A DNA stretch of 64,000 nucleotides from Syncephalis plumigaleata (Eukaryota > Zoopagomycota > Zoopagomycetes > Zoopagales > Piptocephalidaceae): contig JAIXMF010000005.1 in assembly GCA_025201365.1 (NCBI GenBank), positions 124,001-188,000 on the forward strand, read 5' to 3'. Position numbers and translations under genes: made by a program. Of the stretch, positions 37,933 through 49,500 are shown piece by piece; position 1 is the stretch's first letter, and each line of letters starts with the position of its first letter. Below the pieces are notes generated by a model, which was given only the letters and a program-made list of their open reading frames with translations, was not told the origin of the DNA and searched no databases.

Positions 37933-40376
37933 TTAAACGGCTGCTGCTTGTGCTGTTGTGGCACCAGAACCAGCATTCGTTGACTGTTTGTGCTGGCCTT
38001 CTACAAATGCTGCCGTGCATCGTGCCATAGTTGTGGAGGCACGACTAATAGGATCGGTCTGGTAAAAGTTTTCAATGGTATGACGTGATAGAGGAATGGT
38101 AGACGATGGTGCCTTGGCAGTTGCTCCTGCTGATGCCGCCAATACTTCAATGCCTAGATCGGGGAATGCGGCCGTCTCTACCGTGTCGTGTCTCACTAGG
38201 CTAGGCGCAATCTGTGCCATACGATAGCGTAGACCGTCAATACTAGCATAAGGAAGGGATTTGCCCGTCACCTCGGATAGGGCACGAATGATTTGCCAGT
38301 CTTCACGACTTGCACCGGGTGCAGCCACGGCAGCTCGCGTCATTTGCGTGCGACCCTCCGTCGATACAAACGTGGCATCCTTCTCCGTGTAGGCTAGACC
38401 CGGTAGGATAACATCGGCTAGATGAGCACCACGATCACCATGATGTCCCTGGTAGACGACGAAGGCGTCTTTAGGCGTGTCAGCAGCGGTGATGTCGTCG
38501 GCATTAAGTAGATAGACAAACTTGGCCGGAGTAGTCGATGGTGCAGCGGTGGATGGTACAAATCCAATATCGTAAGCGGCAATACGACTGGCAGCCTATG
38601 ATGAAGTAAGTATCATTTGCGCACACACACACACACATATATACATGATAAATATACGATTATTGCACTTTGTTATTCACTTCAATGTACTTACTCGTTG
38701 CAGGACATTATAACCGTTCCAGTCATCACGTAGGAATTTATCCTTATGTTGCGCTACTAGTTTAGCCACGCGTCCATAAACGTAAGCGGCTTCGTTGTGT
38801 TCGGTGATACCGCTACCTACGATGATCAATGGTCGTTGTGCCTCGGCAAGACGTTTAGCAAATGGATGAGATCCCGCCAAAATGTCATCGAGTACCGTGA
38901 GATTAGCGCCCAAATGATCGTACTCGTAGTTCAACTTGGTCTCCGGTCCGATAAGCGCGAAATCCGTATGATTCTTCTGGTACGCTTTACGTAGACGTGT
39001 ATTAAGCACGGCTGCTTCATGGCGTGGATTGGTGCCCACGAGTAGAACTAGATCGGCTTGTTCAGCACCGGTGATGGTTGCATTAAACAAGTAGTTGCCA
39101 CGTAGATCAATGCCATGTGCTGGTACACGATCTCCATGAGCCCCGTCCACGGTAAGTGTCTCGGCGTCCAAACGATGGAACCAGTCGCGTAGGGCAACCA
39201 TACTCTCCGCATCGGCATGTTGACCGGCTACCGCTTTCATCTCCTCCGGACGAACCTGGCTCACTTGATTACTGATGAGCTCGAGTGCCTCGGGCCAAGT
39301 GGCCGCCATAAACTTATCGCCACGGCGTACTAGCGGTGTCGTTAGACGTTGTCGCTTCAAACCATCATACGCAAATCGTGTCTTGTCGGAAATCCATTCC
39401 TCGTTAATATCCTCGTTCAAACGGGGTAGCACGCGCATCACCTCGAGTCCACGCGAGTCCACGCGAATACTACTGCCCAATGCGTCCATAACATCGACGG
39501 ACTCGGTCGACTTTAGCTCCCATGGCCGCGAGGTAAACGTGTAAGGTTTGGAGGTGAGCGCGCCCACCGGGCATAGATCGATGACATTCGCGGACATTTC
39601 CGAGTCTAGCATCGATTCGATATACATGCCGATTTGCATATCATTACCACGACCGCTAGTGCCGAGTTCAGGAGCACCGGCTACATCGTTCGCGAAACGA
39701 ACACAACGCGTACAATGAATGCAACGCGTCATTTCCGTACGAATAAGCGGGCCGAAGTTCTTGTTCTCGACCGCTCGTTTACCGGCAAATTCCGCGAATC
39801 GACCTCGATCTGCGCCGTAACGCACCGACTGATCTTGTAGGTCGCATTCACCGCCCTGATCGCAAATTGGACAATCCAACGGATGATTGGCCAATAGAAA
39901 CTCCATCACACCTTCGCGTGCCTTATGAACGAGTGGCGTATTCGTTTTAATCTTCATACCGGGTGTTACGGGGAAAGCACAGGATGCCACAGGTTTAGGG
40001 GAACGCTCCACTTCCACTAGACACATACGACAATTGCCCGCCACGGCTAAACGATCATGGTAGCAAAAGCGTGGAATATCGACGTTGGCTTTGTCGCACG
40101 CTTGAATAATGGCCGAGCCTTGCTCAATCATGACCGATTTGCCATCGACGAAGACTTCAACATCGGCATGACGTTGACTTGATACGGAAAATCCACGAGT
40201 AGCTACTATGGCAAACAACAAGTGGATCCCAATTAGTTTTATGATTTATGACGTTACTATGTCTATTTCTGTATCCGTTGATCCTGCAGTCTATCTTAGC
40301 AAGCATACGTACCTTGGGCAGCAATAGATCGTGGAGTCACGATCCGACTCTTATTACGCGCTAATGCACGAATCAT
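37933..40376 (-). CDS. NADH:ubiquinone oxidoreductase 75 kDa subunit, mitochondrial
   Basis: Largest peripheral-arm subunit of complex I (NDUFS1/NUAM/NuoG), carrying three iron-sulfur clusters. Three exons: MIRALARNKSRIVTPRSIAA (mitochondrial presequence, from ATG 40376), the main exon 40221-38697, and 38596-37933. Cluster ligands: CYHDRLAVAGNCRMC (2Fe-2S, N1b), HPLDCPICDQGGECDLQD (N5 side) and MTRCIHCTRCVRFANDVAG (4Fe-4S), with VIDLCPVGALTSKPY. The molybdopterin-like domain follows (VGTNPRHEAAVLNTRLRKAY; LPGLAYTEKDATFVSTEGRT). About 730 residues, the family norm, and no frame breaks. It shows that the organism respires aerobically with complex I. Confidence 0.95.
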
Positions 40377-40895
40377 TGTAAGTTAACAAGGTAATAGTGA
40401 TTGCGATAATGCTCCAATAAACTGCTGTGAAATTGACGATAATCCTCCTGAGCAATAATAGCTACTAGTAATCCAGCACACTCTACCGTGTAGCAGCAGT
40501 AGGCGTAGCAGCAATCTTAGTAAACCTAAGATGAGATGGAGAAAACAAGGAACAAATAGCCTTGTGGATAGAATGGAAATATGGAAAAGAGAGTGAGCGA
40601 ATGAGTGTGAGTGAGCGAGAGAAGGGAAGAAAAGGAGGGCAAACAACGCGTAGAATCATTATTGAAATCCATTATGATCGTGCTTGTTTTGTTTGCACAG
40701 TTTCAGTTTACTAATAAATAGATTTACTCAATAGTTAACATCATTATCATCGTAGATATGCCAATTGATATAGCATGATAATAATAACAACTCAGTATTC
40801 AATAATGGATCATTTATTGATAGCGATAACTATCATCATCAATTCTATAAGGTAGATGATACAAGTGTACTAGTATAGTTGGATATTGCCATGTC
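40377..40895. other. Intergenic, complex I upstream region
   Basis: About 520 bp: the complex I 75 kDa gene promoter on the left, then AT-rich sequence. No gene supported. Confidence 0.4.
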
Positions 40896-41093
40896 ATGTA
40901 CTTACAAGTAGCTATTGATTATCGTTTATGGAATCGGGATATGGCTGCATGTCTGAATTTTATTCAGATTATTCTCAGTGCTCGCAATGGAAGTCGTATT
41001 CCAACACAATTCCAACGAGGTGCCGTTCCTTCTAAGCGTTCAAAGAAAGAAGGACAAGGACAACGGGGGTCCAAACAACGAAAATCAAATTAA
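40896..41093 (+). mobile_element. Fragment resembling the C-terminus of a TnpB/Fanzor-like nuclease
   Basis: A 65-codon frame reads AIDYRLWNRDMAACLNFIQI, then ILSARNGSRIPTQFQRG and a Lys/Arg-rich tail. The block LWNRDxAACLNF resembles the last catalytic segment (D-R-D-x-N-A-A-x-N) of IS607/TnpB and eukaryotic Fanzor proteins, where the Asp is the third RuvC residue. Nothing upstream in the 500 bp gap matches the rest of such a protein, and the zinc-ribbon cysteines usually just before this motif are absent, so this is at most a 3' scrap. It could also be a short exon of an unknown host gene. Low confidence. Confidence 0.3.
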
Positions 41094-41389
41094 CCGTGGA
41101 GTTATCGCTGCCACACCACAAAATACGTAAGTGTTATTATAACTATTATTTATTCGTAACAACAAATGGCTAACTGCGCAAATTGGATGGAAATGGTCTG
41201 TAATCGTTGACTATATCAGCACACTTGCATTACCAAAATAATGACACAATCTTACGATCTTCATAATGAAATAACCAATAACCACAGCATAGTATCAAGT
41301 AAATACGCGTAAATATCGTGAAATATCAATACTCGTTTATTATCAATGAATCAGAGTATGCTCTATTGAGTAATTAAGCTTTAAGAGTT

Positions 41390-42515
41390 TTATGCAACAA
41401 ATGTATCGGTGCTAGACATAGAACCGCGTCGACTGCCAGAGATAGAATTGCGTCGACTTCCAGAAGGAGAGGAAGGAGAAGAAGAAGGGATAAAATATTT
41501 CACTAGTTTAGTTTTCTCAACTGCACTCCAATAGGCGCCTTCATCAGTACCAGTATAGAGAATAGATTCAATAAACTGAACTGTATTCTGCATGGCAACA
41601 TCAGCCATACGCTTCTGATGATCTGATGCAAGCTTCGTAGGGATTGTACTTTCGAGTCTGTATACTAACGGATTACCTATGGCATCGAAGCAGATATCTA
41701 TGATAACAAGCATAAATAAATGTTAGGAATAAATATTCTAATGTAAATTTTATTAGAATAAAACTTACCATTCACGGAAAAGTTGAGTAGCAAACCTTTA
41801 GCTTGTACGTATTTTACCGCTAATTGGAGATAGATTAGCATGAAATGACATGTGGACACAATGCTATATTACACGTTTACCTTTAACAATATCGTCACCT
41901 TTCGCTTCGCTAAAACGCAATCCTTTTCCGTAGTCCATATTTTTAATCACTTCGCTTTGTTTGAAAAAGTCGTGCTTGCACGCATTATCAATGACGTAAC
42001 ATTGTCTGCCAAATTTCGCGGGAGCCGCTACGACATTTCCAAAGTACCTGGCTCCTTCTTTGGTTTGCTCGTCAACCGGTCCTTGGTAATTCGACAAGGT
42101 ATGTCGCTACAATACTCCTTGTTAGCACCAAACAGGATGGTTATACTTATTGAATTATTATCTTACAGTGTAGAAGAGTTCAACTGCCTTTCCCGCTTGA
42201 TGATTCAAATATGCACATGTAACGGTGGCAGGTTTACCATCCCACTTTCCTTTTAGATAGTGAACGGGACCTTGCTCATTAATAACCTCGACGAGCTCTA
42301 GTTTTGGCAAACCAAGTGCACCCTTTCCGCTTATCGTTTCACCTTGATACACGACCTTGTCTATTTGATTACCATTCAATTAGCATGCCGATAATAAATG
42401 ATGATAGTATGTTGTACTTACTGCTAAACAAACCCATACTCTCAGCTGATTCTATTGAGGCTAGAAGCAATGCAGCAACTGCGGTAGTACTGATAATATT
42501 CATATTGAAATGCAT
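41390..42515 (-). CDS. Secreted protein of a tandem pair, copy A
   Basis: Family not recognised. First exon (42515 to about 42430) encodes a signal peptide (MNIISTTAVAALLLASIESA, possibly preceded by MHFN) and a short linker. Later exons give KGALGLPKLELVEVINEQGP, HYLKGKWDGKPATVTC, GARYFGNVVAAPAKFGRQCY followed by VIDNACKHDFF, then ICFDAIGNPLVYRLES, a helical region, and a Ser-rich C-terminus with repeated GSRRNSISGSRRGS. Two Cys near the middle may form a disulfide. It shares layout with copy B at 43083-44159: about 45% identity in the exon-2 segment, against near-identity in signal peptide, intron 1 and upstream DNA. Likely secreted; function unknown. Confidence 0.65.
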
Positions 42516-42993
42516 GATAAATGACAGATATCTAGTGGTGTAGCCTTGTAATCGTAAGTAAGCAAGCAAGCAAGTAACGTTAAACGAGCGTAGTAGAAAG
42601 CAATGAAGGCGAGGATATAGATTATGTGGCCATATTGCTGGAAATATCCCATGTATTTATAATGGCTGTCTACTCAATGACCCATGTACTTCCGAGTTGA
42701 GTTTGGTTTGTAGCAACACGATGCTATTGTTTTTTCTGTTACATCTTGCCATGTGGTTATTCCTAATATAAGGTGAATCATGTCCATATTGAGCAATAAT
42801 ACCATCACCGCTCAAACTATTCTGCATCTGATTATGTATTTCCAATTTGGACAGCATAGAAATATCAATTGGAACAGTTTTTTGTTTCCAGTGCATGATT
42901 GCTTTCCCCGTCAAACAAATTTGACATTGCCATTGGAAACGCTTCCATGTTTGTCATATACTTCACTTTAGCCGATGTCATGATGGAATAACA
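42374..42993. repeat. Duplicated 5' region, copy A
   Basis: About 620 bp covering intron 1, the signal-peptide exon and upstream DNA of the copy A secreted gene. It is very similar (my eye: well above 90%) to 44018-44640. A shorter similarity also joins the 3' UTRs (about 41330-41390 and 43020-43083), showing that the whole gene was duplicated in tandem. Confidence 0.85.
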
Positions 42994-43082
42994 AATATTG
43001 ACTAAATCAATTCTAATATCAATACTTATTTATTCTCAATGAATCAGAATATGCTCTAATAAGTGATTGAGCTTTAAGAATT

Positions 43083-44159
43083 TTATTGTGGAGGTAGGCT
43101 GGTGCCGGAGATAGAGTTGCGTCGACTGCCAGAAGGAGAGGAAGAAGGAGACTCAGGGTACAAAATAGGCTGAGTGATACGCTTTACTTTGTCATTAATC
43201 GCTTCACTGTTAACCTGACCATTCACCGCCCCTTCAAGATTAAGGATTGCATTTTGAATGTTGGTATTGACCTGGCTTCGCTGGCGTGGTATTGTCTGCT
43301 CAATAGGAAGTACTATATTATGTCGTAGCATCAGTAAACTCTCATTGGCATCGAAGCACATATCTATAGTAAGTGGCCAGGTTAGATTAATGTAAACACT
43401 ATCAGTTGGGAATTGCTTACTTTCAGAAGAAAAGTCGTATAGCAATCCTTTGGTCTGTACATATTTTACGGCTATTTACAAATGTTAGCATAATGTAGGA
43501 TACGCATAACTATATTGTCAAGTTTACCTGCAACGATTTGCATAATAGTCTTGTCAAAAGAAGCTCGTTTCTTGACAAGCTTTTCGCTAAGGTTCTTTAC
43601 ATGCTGCTCGTAGGTGTACTTGCATGCATTATCAATGACATAGCATTGCTTTCCAGATTCCGAAGGAGTCGCTACAACATTTCCAAAGTACTTGGCTCCT
43701 TTTCTAACTGGAGGGCGGCTCGAACCTGAAGAAATGGCCAAGATATGCCGCTACGATACTTCTTGTTAGCACCAGGCAGGATGGCTATAATTTTTGAGTT
43801 ATTCACTTACCTCGTAGACGGAGTGAACGATTTTTCCTTCTGGTTTACTTGGATCCAGACATGTAATAGTGGCAGGTTTACCATCCCACATTCCTTCTAT
43901 ATAGTCAACAATATCATTCTTCTCTATGATCGTGGATAGCTCAAGTCTCGGCTGCTTAAATGCACCCTTTACACCCATTGGATAATTAAGATACGTTTTT
44001 GGCACTTGTGGATCAATATTCAATTAGCATACTGATAATAAATGATGATAGTATATTATACTTACTATTGGATGGATCCACACTCTCAGCTGATTCGATT
44101 GAGGCTAGAAGCAATGCAGCCACTGCGGTAGTACTGATAATATTCATATTGAAATGCAT
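43083..44159 (-). CDS. Secreted protein of a tandem pair, copy B
   Basis: Paralogue of the neighbouring copy A, same strand and exon layout. Signal-peptide exon from ATG 44159 (second ATG 44147), then KGAFKQPRLELSTIIEKND, DYIEGMWDGKPATITC, GAKYFGNVVATPSESGKQCY, VIDNACKYTYEQHVKNLSEK, DMCFDANESLLMLRHNIVLP, QTIPRQRSQVNTNIQNAILN and a Ser-rich end PSGSRRNSISGTSLPPQ. Shared blocks with copy A are WDGKPAT(V/I)TC, Y(F)GNVVA(A/T)P, QCYVIDNACK, CFDA and SRRNSISG. No domain recognised. The mature region is far more diverged than the flanking non-coding DNA. Confidence 0.65.
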
Positions 44160-44640
44160 GATAAATGACAGATATCTAGTGGTGTAGCCTTGTAATCGTA
44201 AGTAAGCAAGCAAGCAAGTAACGTTAAACGAGCGTAGTAGAAAGCAATGAAGGCGAGGATATAGATTATGTGGCCATATTGCTGGAAATATCCCATGTAT
44301 TTATAATGGCTGTCTACTCAATGACCCATGTACTTCCGAGTTGAGTTTGGTTTGTAGCAACACGATGCTATTGTTGTTTTTTGCTACATCTTGCCATGTG
44401 GTTATTCCTAATATAAGGTGAATCATGTCCGTATTGAGCAGTAATACCATCATCGCTCAAACTATTCTGCGTCCGATTATGTATTTCCAATTTGGACAGC
44501 ATAGAAATATCAATTGGAACAGTTTTTTGTTTCCACAAAGCATGATTGCTTTCCCCGTCAAACAAATTTGACATTGCCATTGGAAACGCTTCCATGTTTG
44601 TCATATACTTCACATTAGTCGATGTCATGATGGAATAACA
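44018..44640. repeat. Duplicated 5' region, copy B
   Basis: Partner of 42374-42993; see that entry. Small differences include a 2-bp length change at about 44536 versus 42895 and a changed A/T run at about 44374 versus 42732. Confidence 0.85.
44368..44628 (-). CDS. Possible 86-aa protein upstream of copy B
   Basis: Open frame from ATG 44628: MTSTNVKYMTNMEAFPMAMS, NLFDGESNHALWKQKTVPID, ISMLSKLEIHNRTQNSLSDD, ending MARCSKKQQ. The same sequence upstream of copy A (42981 leftward) is interrupted by a 2-bp deletion at about 42895 and ends after about 38 codons. Either a real small gene with a broken duplicate, or a chance frame in duplicated promoter DNA. No homology recognised and no signal peptide. 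Confidence 0.3.
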   Translation of the reverse strand: MTSTNVKYMTNMEAFPMAMSNLFDGESNHALWKQKTVPIDISMLSKLEIHNRTQNSLSDDGITAQYGHDSPYIRNNHMARCSKKQQ

Positions 44641-44861
44641 ATAACTATATGCTATACCATTTGGAGATGTATTCAATAGATACCGCAACATGATAGCATT
44701 ACAAGTGTATTCTCTTTCTTTTTAGCATTACTATCATAGCACTCTAATAAACAAAAGTAAGCAATTTAATAAAATGATAATATTTAAGATATAAAAGAAA
44801 GCATGTGTCCGGCAATTATAAATGTGTTCCATTCTAAACGATTGCTGCATTCCCCCGTGTA

Positions 44862-46586
44862 TCAATCGTCGCAGTCCATTGCATTTGATGCGGATTCCTT
44901 GCTACTTTTACCATTGGTAGTTGCATCATCGGGATTACGAGAGCCGCGTTGTTCATTGTCTTTTTTGGATTTGTGATTGGTGGCAGTAGATGATTTGGGC
45001 GAGGAAGTCGCTGCCTCCCATGTCATATCTTGATTATCCTTTGTCCGTTTGCGATCGGGAGTTGACTTTGAGATTGGCGTCGCATCTCGTCGTTTACCAT
45101 TGCTATGATTGTCGCGGGTTGTACCCTTTGACTTTTCATCTCTGGATCGATCTCGTCTACGACTATGATCTCGTGATCGACTCGATGACCGATGTCGTCT
45201 CTCATCCCGTTCACGATACCGATCTCTATCCCCGTCTCTATCTCGATCCCGGTCTCTTCCACGATCACGATCCCGGTCTCTATCCCTTCCACGGTCTCTG
45301 TCTCGATCTCGATCCCGGTCACGATGTCTGTCACTTCTTCGTTCATGATCACGTTCTCGACTGCGACGACTTCTTGATACGGAGCGTCGTCGCCAATGTC
45401 GATCTCGTGAACGGGATCGTGATCGTGACCGCGAACGAGATGATCTACGCCGTCCACTGGTGGAGGGTCGATAGTGGCGTGAGCGTGACGTTGAGCGCGA
45501 AGGTGAACGTGAACGCGAACGCGAGCGTGTTTTCGACGTTCTGCGCACGGATCGACTACGTGATCGCGATTGCTCAGGAGTTTTACGCGATTCCTCGCTT
45601 TCTTTGTACTTCTTTTCGATGTTTTTCTGCGCTTCGAGTACCTTTCGCATTGCATCGTCTAGGGTGGGTTTGACGATGGTACGATGTGGTCGGGTGATGC
45701 CATTCTTCGAGTAGTTGATCCTAGTGGCAATTCAAGCAACGTTAATCGATTGATTGATAATCATCATCACTCGAGTAGTAGTAGTAGTCGTGCCATCACA
45801 CGTAGACTTACTTTACTTGACGATCCTTGAACATAATACCCGACATCTGTACAGCACGATGTGTGCCGCTAATCTCGGTAAACTCGACAAATCCATACCG
45901 GGTAGCCTGAGTGATATCACCCGCCAATTTAACATAAGAGACTGTACCGCAGGGTTTCAATAATTCACGCAACTCCATATCAGTGATATCTCGCGGCAGA
46001 TTGCCTACGTAAACGGTTCGTGCCACCTCCTCTGCCTTCATTGGATCATATTGTAATAAAGTGGGATTAATATACGGATTATGTTGTAAGCTTGCTATCA
46101 AATGGGGAGATAAGTTAGACGAGGTTGTAATGGATGACATACTTGTGAGCATGTTGTTAGAGGACGCCAACGAGCCACCTGTCGACCCGGTCGACGATAA
46201 ATTGGATGCAGGATGATTCGTTGACACCATAAGGGTGCAGTCACCCAGTTCAGTTCCTGTCAAGTAGAGCGCGGTTGCCGCAGCTCGTGGATCTTTGAAG
46301 CGTATCAGACATTCTTGCATACCTGCCTGCTCGGGACTGACAACACCATTAGATGGATGTACGCATAAATACATACATGCACGTAAGCCTAGTCTACGCT
46401 AGGAAAACTCACCTGGGATAAACGTCAAACTGTTCGATCTCTCCCAGTATATCGAATAATCCGCGTAGAACCTCGTTGCCTACCAAGCTGGACACGTTGG
46501 CCACCTAATATTGATTGAGCATAAGCACTGATGATAACAGTATGTCAGCAACATCATCTACGTACCTTGACGCTACAGTGCGCCAT
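44862..46586 (-). CDS. SR-type splicing factor with two RRMs (SREK1-like)
   Basis: Nuclear RNA-binding protein. ATG 46586: MAHCSVKVANVSSLVGNEVL, RGLFDILGEIEQFDVYP, then CLIRFKDPRAAATALYLTGT (first RRM), a Ser/Thr/Asn linker, and a second RRM with RNP2 RTVYVGNLPRDI and RNP1 RYGFVEFTE, GIMFKDRQVK. After an intron at about 45710-45820: IVKPTLDDAMRKVLEAQKNI, then a long RS/RD/RE-repeat domain (about 45100-45560: RSRSRS..., DRDRDRGRDRDRDR...) and an acidic end (MDCDD). RRM-linker-RRM followed by LDDAMRKVxEAQ and an RS tail resembles animal SREK1 and plant SCL-type factors. Likely splice-site selection in this intron-rich genome. Confidence 0.85.
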
Positions 46587-49500
46587 AGCTAGTAAACGAG
46601 TAAGCCACTCGTCCAGGCCCAAGTGTGTATGCCTATCTTAATAGGAATAGAAAAGGTAAAGGTAGATAAGGTATACGAATCAGTTCAGGATCAAACTCTA
46701 TTTACCGATCAGCTAAAGCAAAGATGACGCGTCTACCCAGATGCTGCTATACTACTTACTGATTTATAATAATAAAATAGAATTTACGAAGCTTATGCAA
46801 TGATACGAGTAATACAAATCAACTGGTCAATTTATAGATGAAGATCGTGTGGAATTAAGGAAAAGAAACGTGGTGTGATCACATTGTTGTAAACTTACCA
46901 ACCGACGACATACTTTTTAGATTACGCACTGTACAATCCACTAATTGACAATTACTTGAACACCATTATACTAGCCACTATAGACATGATACTTGTACTG
47001 AGTTGTCAAGGCAACAATGCTACAATCGAATGTATTGTCATTATCCATTGCTCAACAACTCAATCATATGATTGACCTATTAGGCATGAACACGTAGAAG
47101 ATAATGTAGACATACACATACACATCTCTACCTGTTTCTTTAGATGGATGATTAACAACACGTGACCCATACGTCAGACTAGAAATACGGTGTGTTCATC
47201 GAGTGGTTACATGCTTAATATCGAGTTACTAGCATTCAGGAGTGTAAAACGACTAAAATGTGGGGTAAATCTACTGCGGCATGGCAGTTGTCAATGATGT
47301 TCATGCCATGCCATACAGTCTTTCCTTCTCTTCCTCCTCTCCTTCTCTACTGTTCTTACCTTACAACACACACTATATATGCCTGTATGTCTGTATGCAT
47401 GTATTATCAATCTATTTGTAGTGATTGTAATCGATGATTAAATAGTAACTAATTAAATTATACTACGTTATCTGACTGTAGTCACTGTTATTATTGATTA
47501 TTGTCAACGTCACTATTACCATCCTCGTCATCATTGTCATATCATTCTAACTCTTTATCTATTCTTAGTATATACATACAAGTAACATTACCAGTGGTAC
47601 CTTTCTTTATATCTCACTTTACGTATCATCATTGTATGCCTTTAATTGCTTCGGCATTTCTATCACAGAATTCTATCTAGTTATTACTCGGTGCGTGTGT
47701 GTGTGTCACCTTGCCAGTCGCTACATTAGCAAAGTGAATAAGCCTTTTACATTCTTCAATCCACCGCTCATTGCTGTTCTTTCTTGCTTTCTCTTTTTTA
47801 ATTATTCTTATTACTACTATTGCTATACAACATCGTTAAGTTCCTCGTTCTCTTTGTCTTGACACATCATATTAAAGGTAAGTTGTATTGTAACTATTTG
47901 CAATAATCCTTGTAAATGCATTCTCAATGAATATATATATGCGATGTTCACACTTGTCTCGTTACTCTTTCGGTGTATATGATGATACTATCATGACTAT
48001 GACATGTATTGTATCAATGGTGATGAGCCTAGTTAGTTATGGCCACGTCAGCGCTATTTCTCTATCCCCACAGGAATAGATACCACGTGCTTGGCAGTTT
48101 TACGAGTCAGCTTCGCCACCTTTTTGTTCCTTTACTGCTTCCACATTCCACATCTCAGCTCCGAAGTATAGACAAACAGAATGTAGCGCAGTATGAATGG
48201 GAATGGATGTGACGGCCTGTCTCCATTATAATCCGCGCACTTCCTGTTTTATCGTTTATATTGCCTTGTCGCTACAGTTTACTTTATATGCCACTTGTTC
48301 CTCTTCCTCTTCTTCTTGTTGTTTATTCTTTATCGTTTTACTAACTATATTTCTTATTCATTTCATCTATATTACTATTACTACTGCTTCCACTGATTGT
48401 AGCAGACATACAGGTAATTATTCGTAGTGTTAGTTATATGCATCCATATATATATATATATATTATGTTGTATAGCATATGAATGAATAGTTGCATTGCT
48501 TTTATTACGTTTATACCGCTCTTCTATGCTGGTTGAAGTATATGCATATATGCAGATAGATGTACGTGTATGTTTATGTGTATGTGATGGTCAATAGACA
48601 AAAATCAATTTGATAATACACTCTCATATTGACACACTTGCCCAACATCATATCCAATATTTACACCATCTCCCCTTTTCTTCAACGCATTTTCCCGTCT
48701 CTTTTCCGTTGTTCGTTCATTCCGTTCATTTGTCTCTTTCTCCTTCATTGTTCGCTTACGCAGGCAATCGTCGTATTACTCGTTCCATTACTCATCCTTC
48801 CATACTATTGCCACCCACAGTTACACCTTCAATCTGGCCTTTGTTGATTATTGCCAGTTGTCCAATTACCACCACCCTTGTAGCGATTGTCTTTTTGTCC
48901 TATTCCTACGTATTCTAGTGTAGTACACTGCGTCTCCACCCTCGTTGACACTCGTCTACTACTTGTTCCTATTTCGTCGTGCATATTGACAGATCAGTAA
49001 GTGTTCAACCTTTGTTATTACAAATATGCCATGGATCTCGATTAGGTGTTTTGTTCCTATGTCGAGTAGACAACAATCATTGTTGATTTGGATGTTGAGA
49101 TTGTGGAGAAGGAAGGATGTCCATTTAACTTGGCATAACGAGAAAAGGAGTAGTGCAAGAAGGGTTACCTTACTCTTTCTTACGGTAGATATTGTTTTAT
49201 TGGCAGCAATACTGATAACTAATAACTACTATGAGTTTGCGCTCAAGTAAGAAAGACCAATACTGAAACAGATGAGCATACTGATTCTTGTTATACACTT
49301 GCCTATTCCTTCTATGCATGGATGGAGTATAGTTGTGATAAGGCCATACATAATGGATATGAGGGTTATGGGCTGGTTAAACAAAAAGAGTGCATGCTAT
49401 TGCGGCAGTAAAGCATGCTTTTCATTTTGACATGCACTTATTCCATTACTTTATTGGATGATAGAGGACATCATCGGTACAGAACAACGTGTCATCATTA

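Noticed and set aside
44990-45673. 227-codon open frame on the plus strand
   Set aside because: It is the antisense of the RS-repeat domain of the SR splicing factor; repetitive Arg/Ser/Asp codons keep all frames open there.
48610-48918. 102-codon frame rich in Ser, His, Pro and Leu
   Set aside because: Low-complexity product of a pyrimidine-rich tract; no domain, no splice context and no similar frame nearby.
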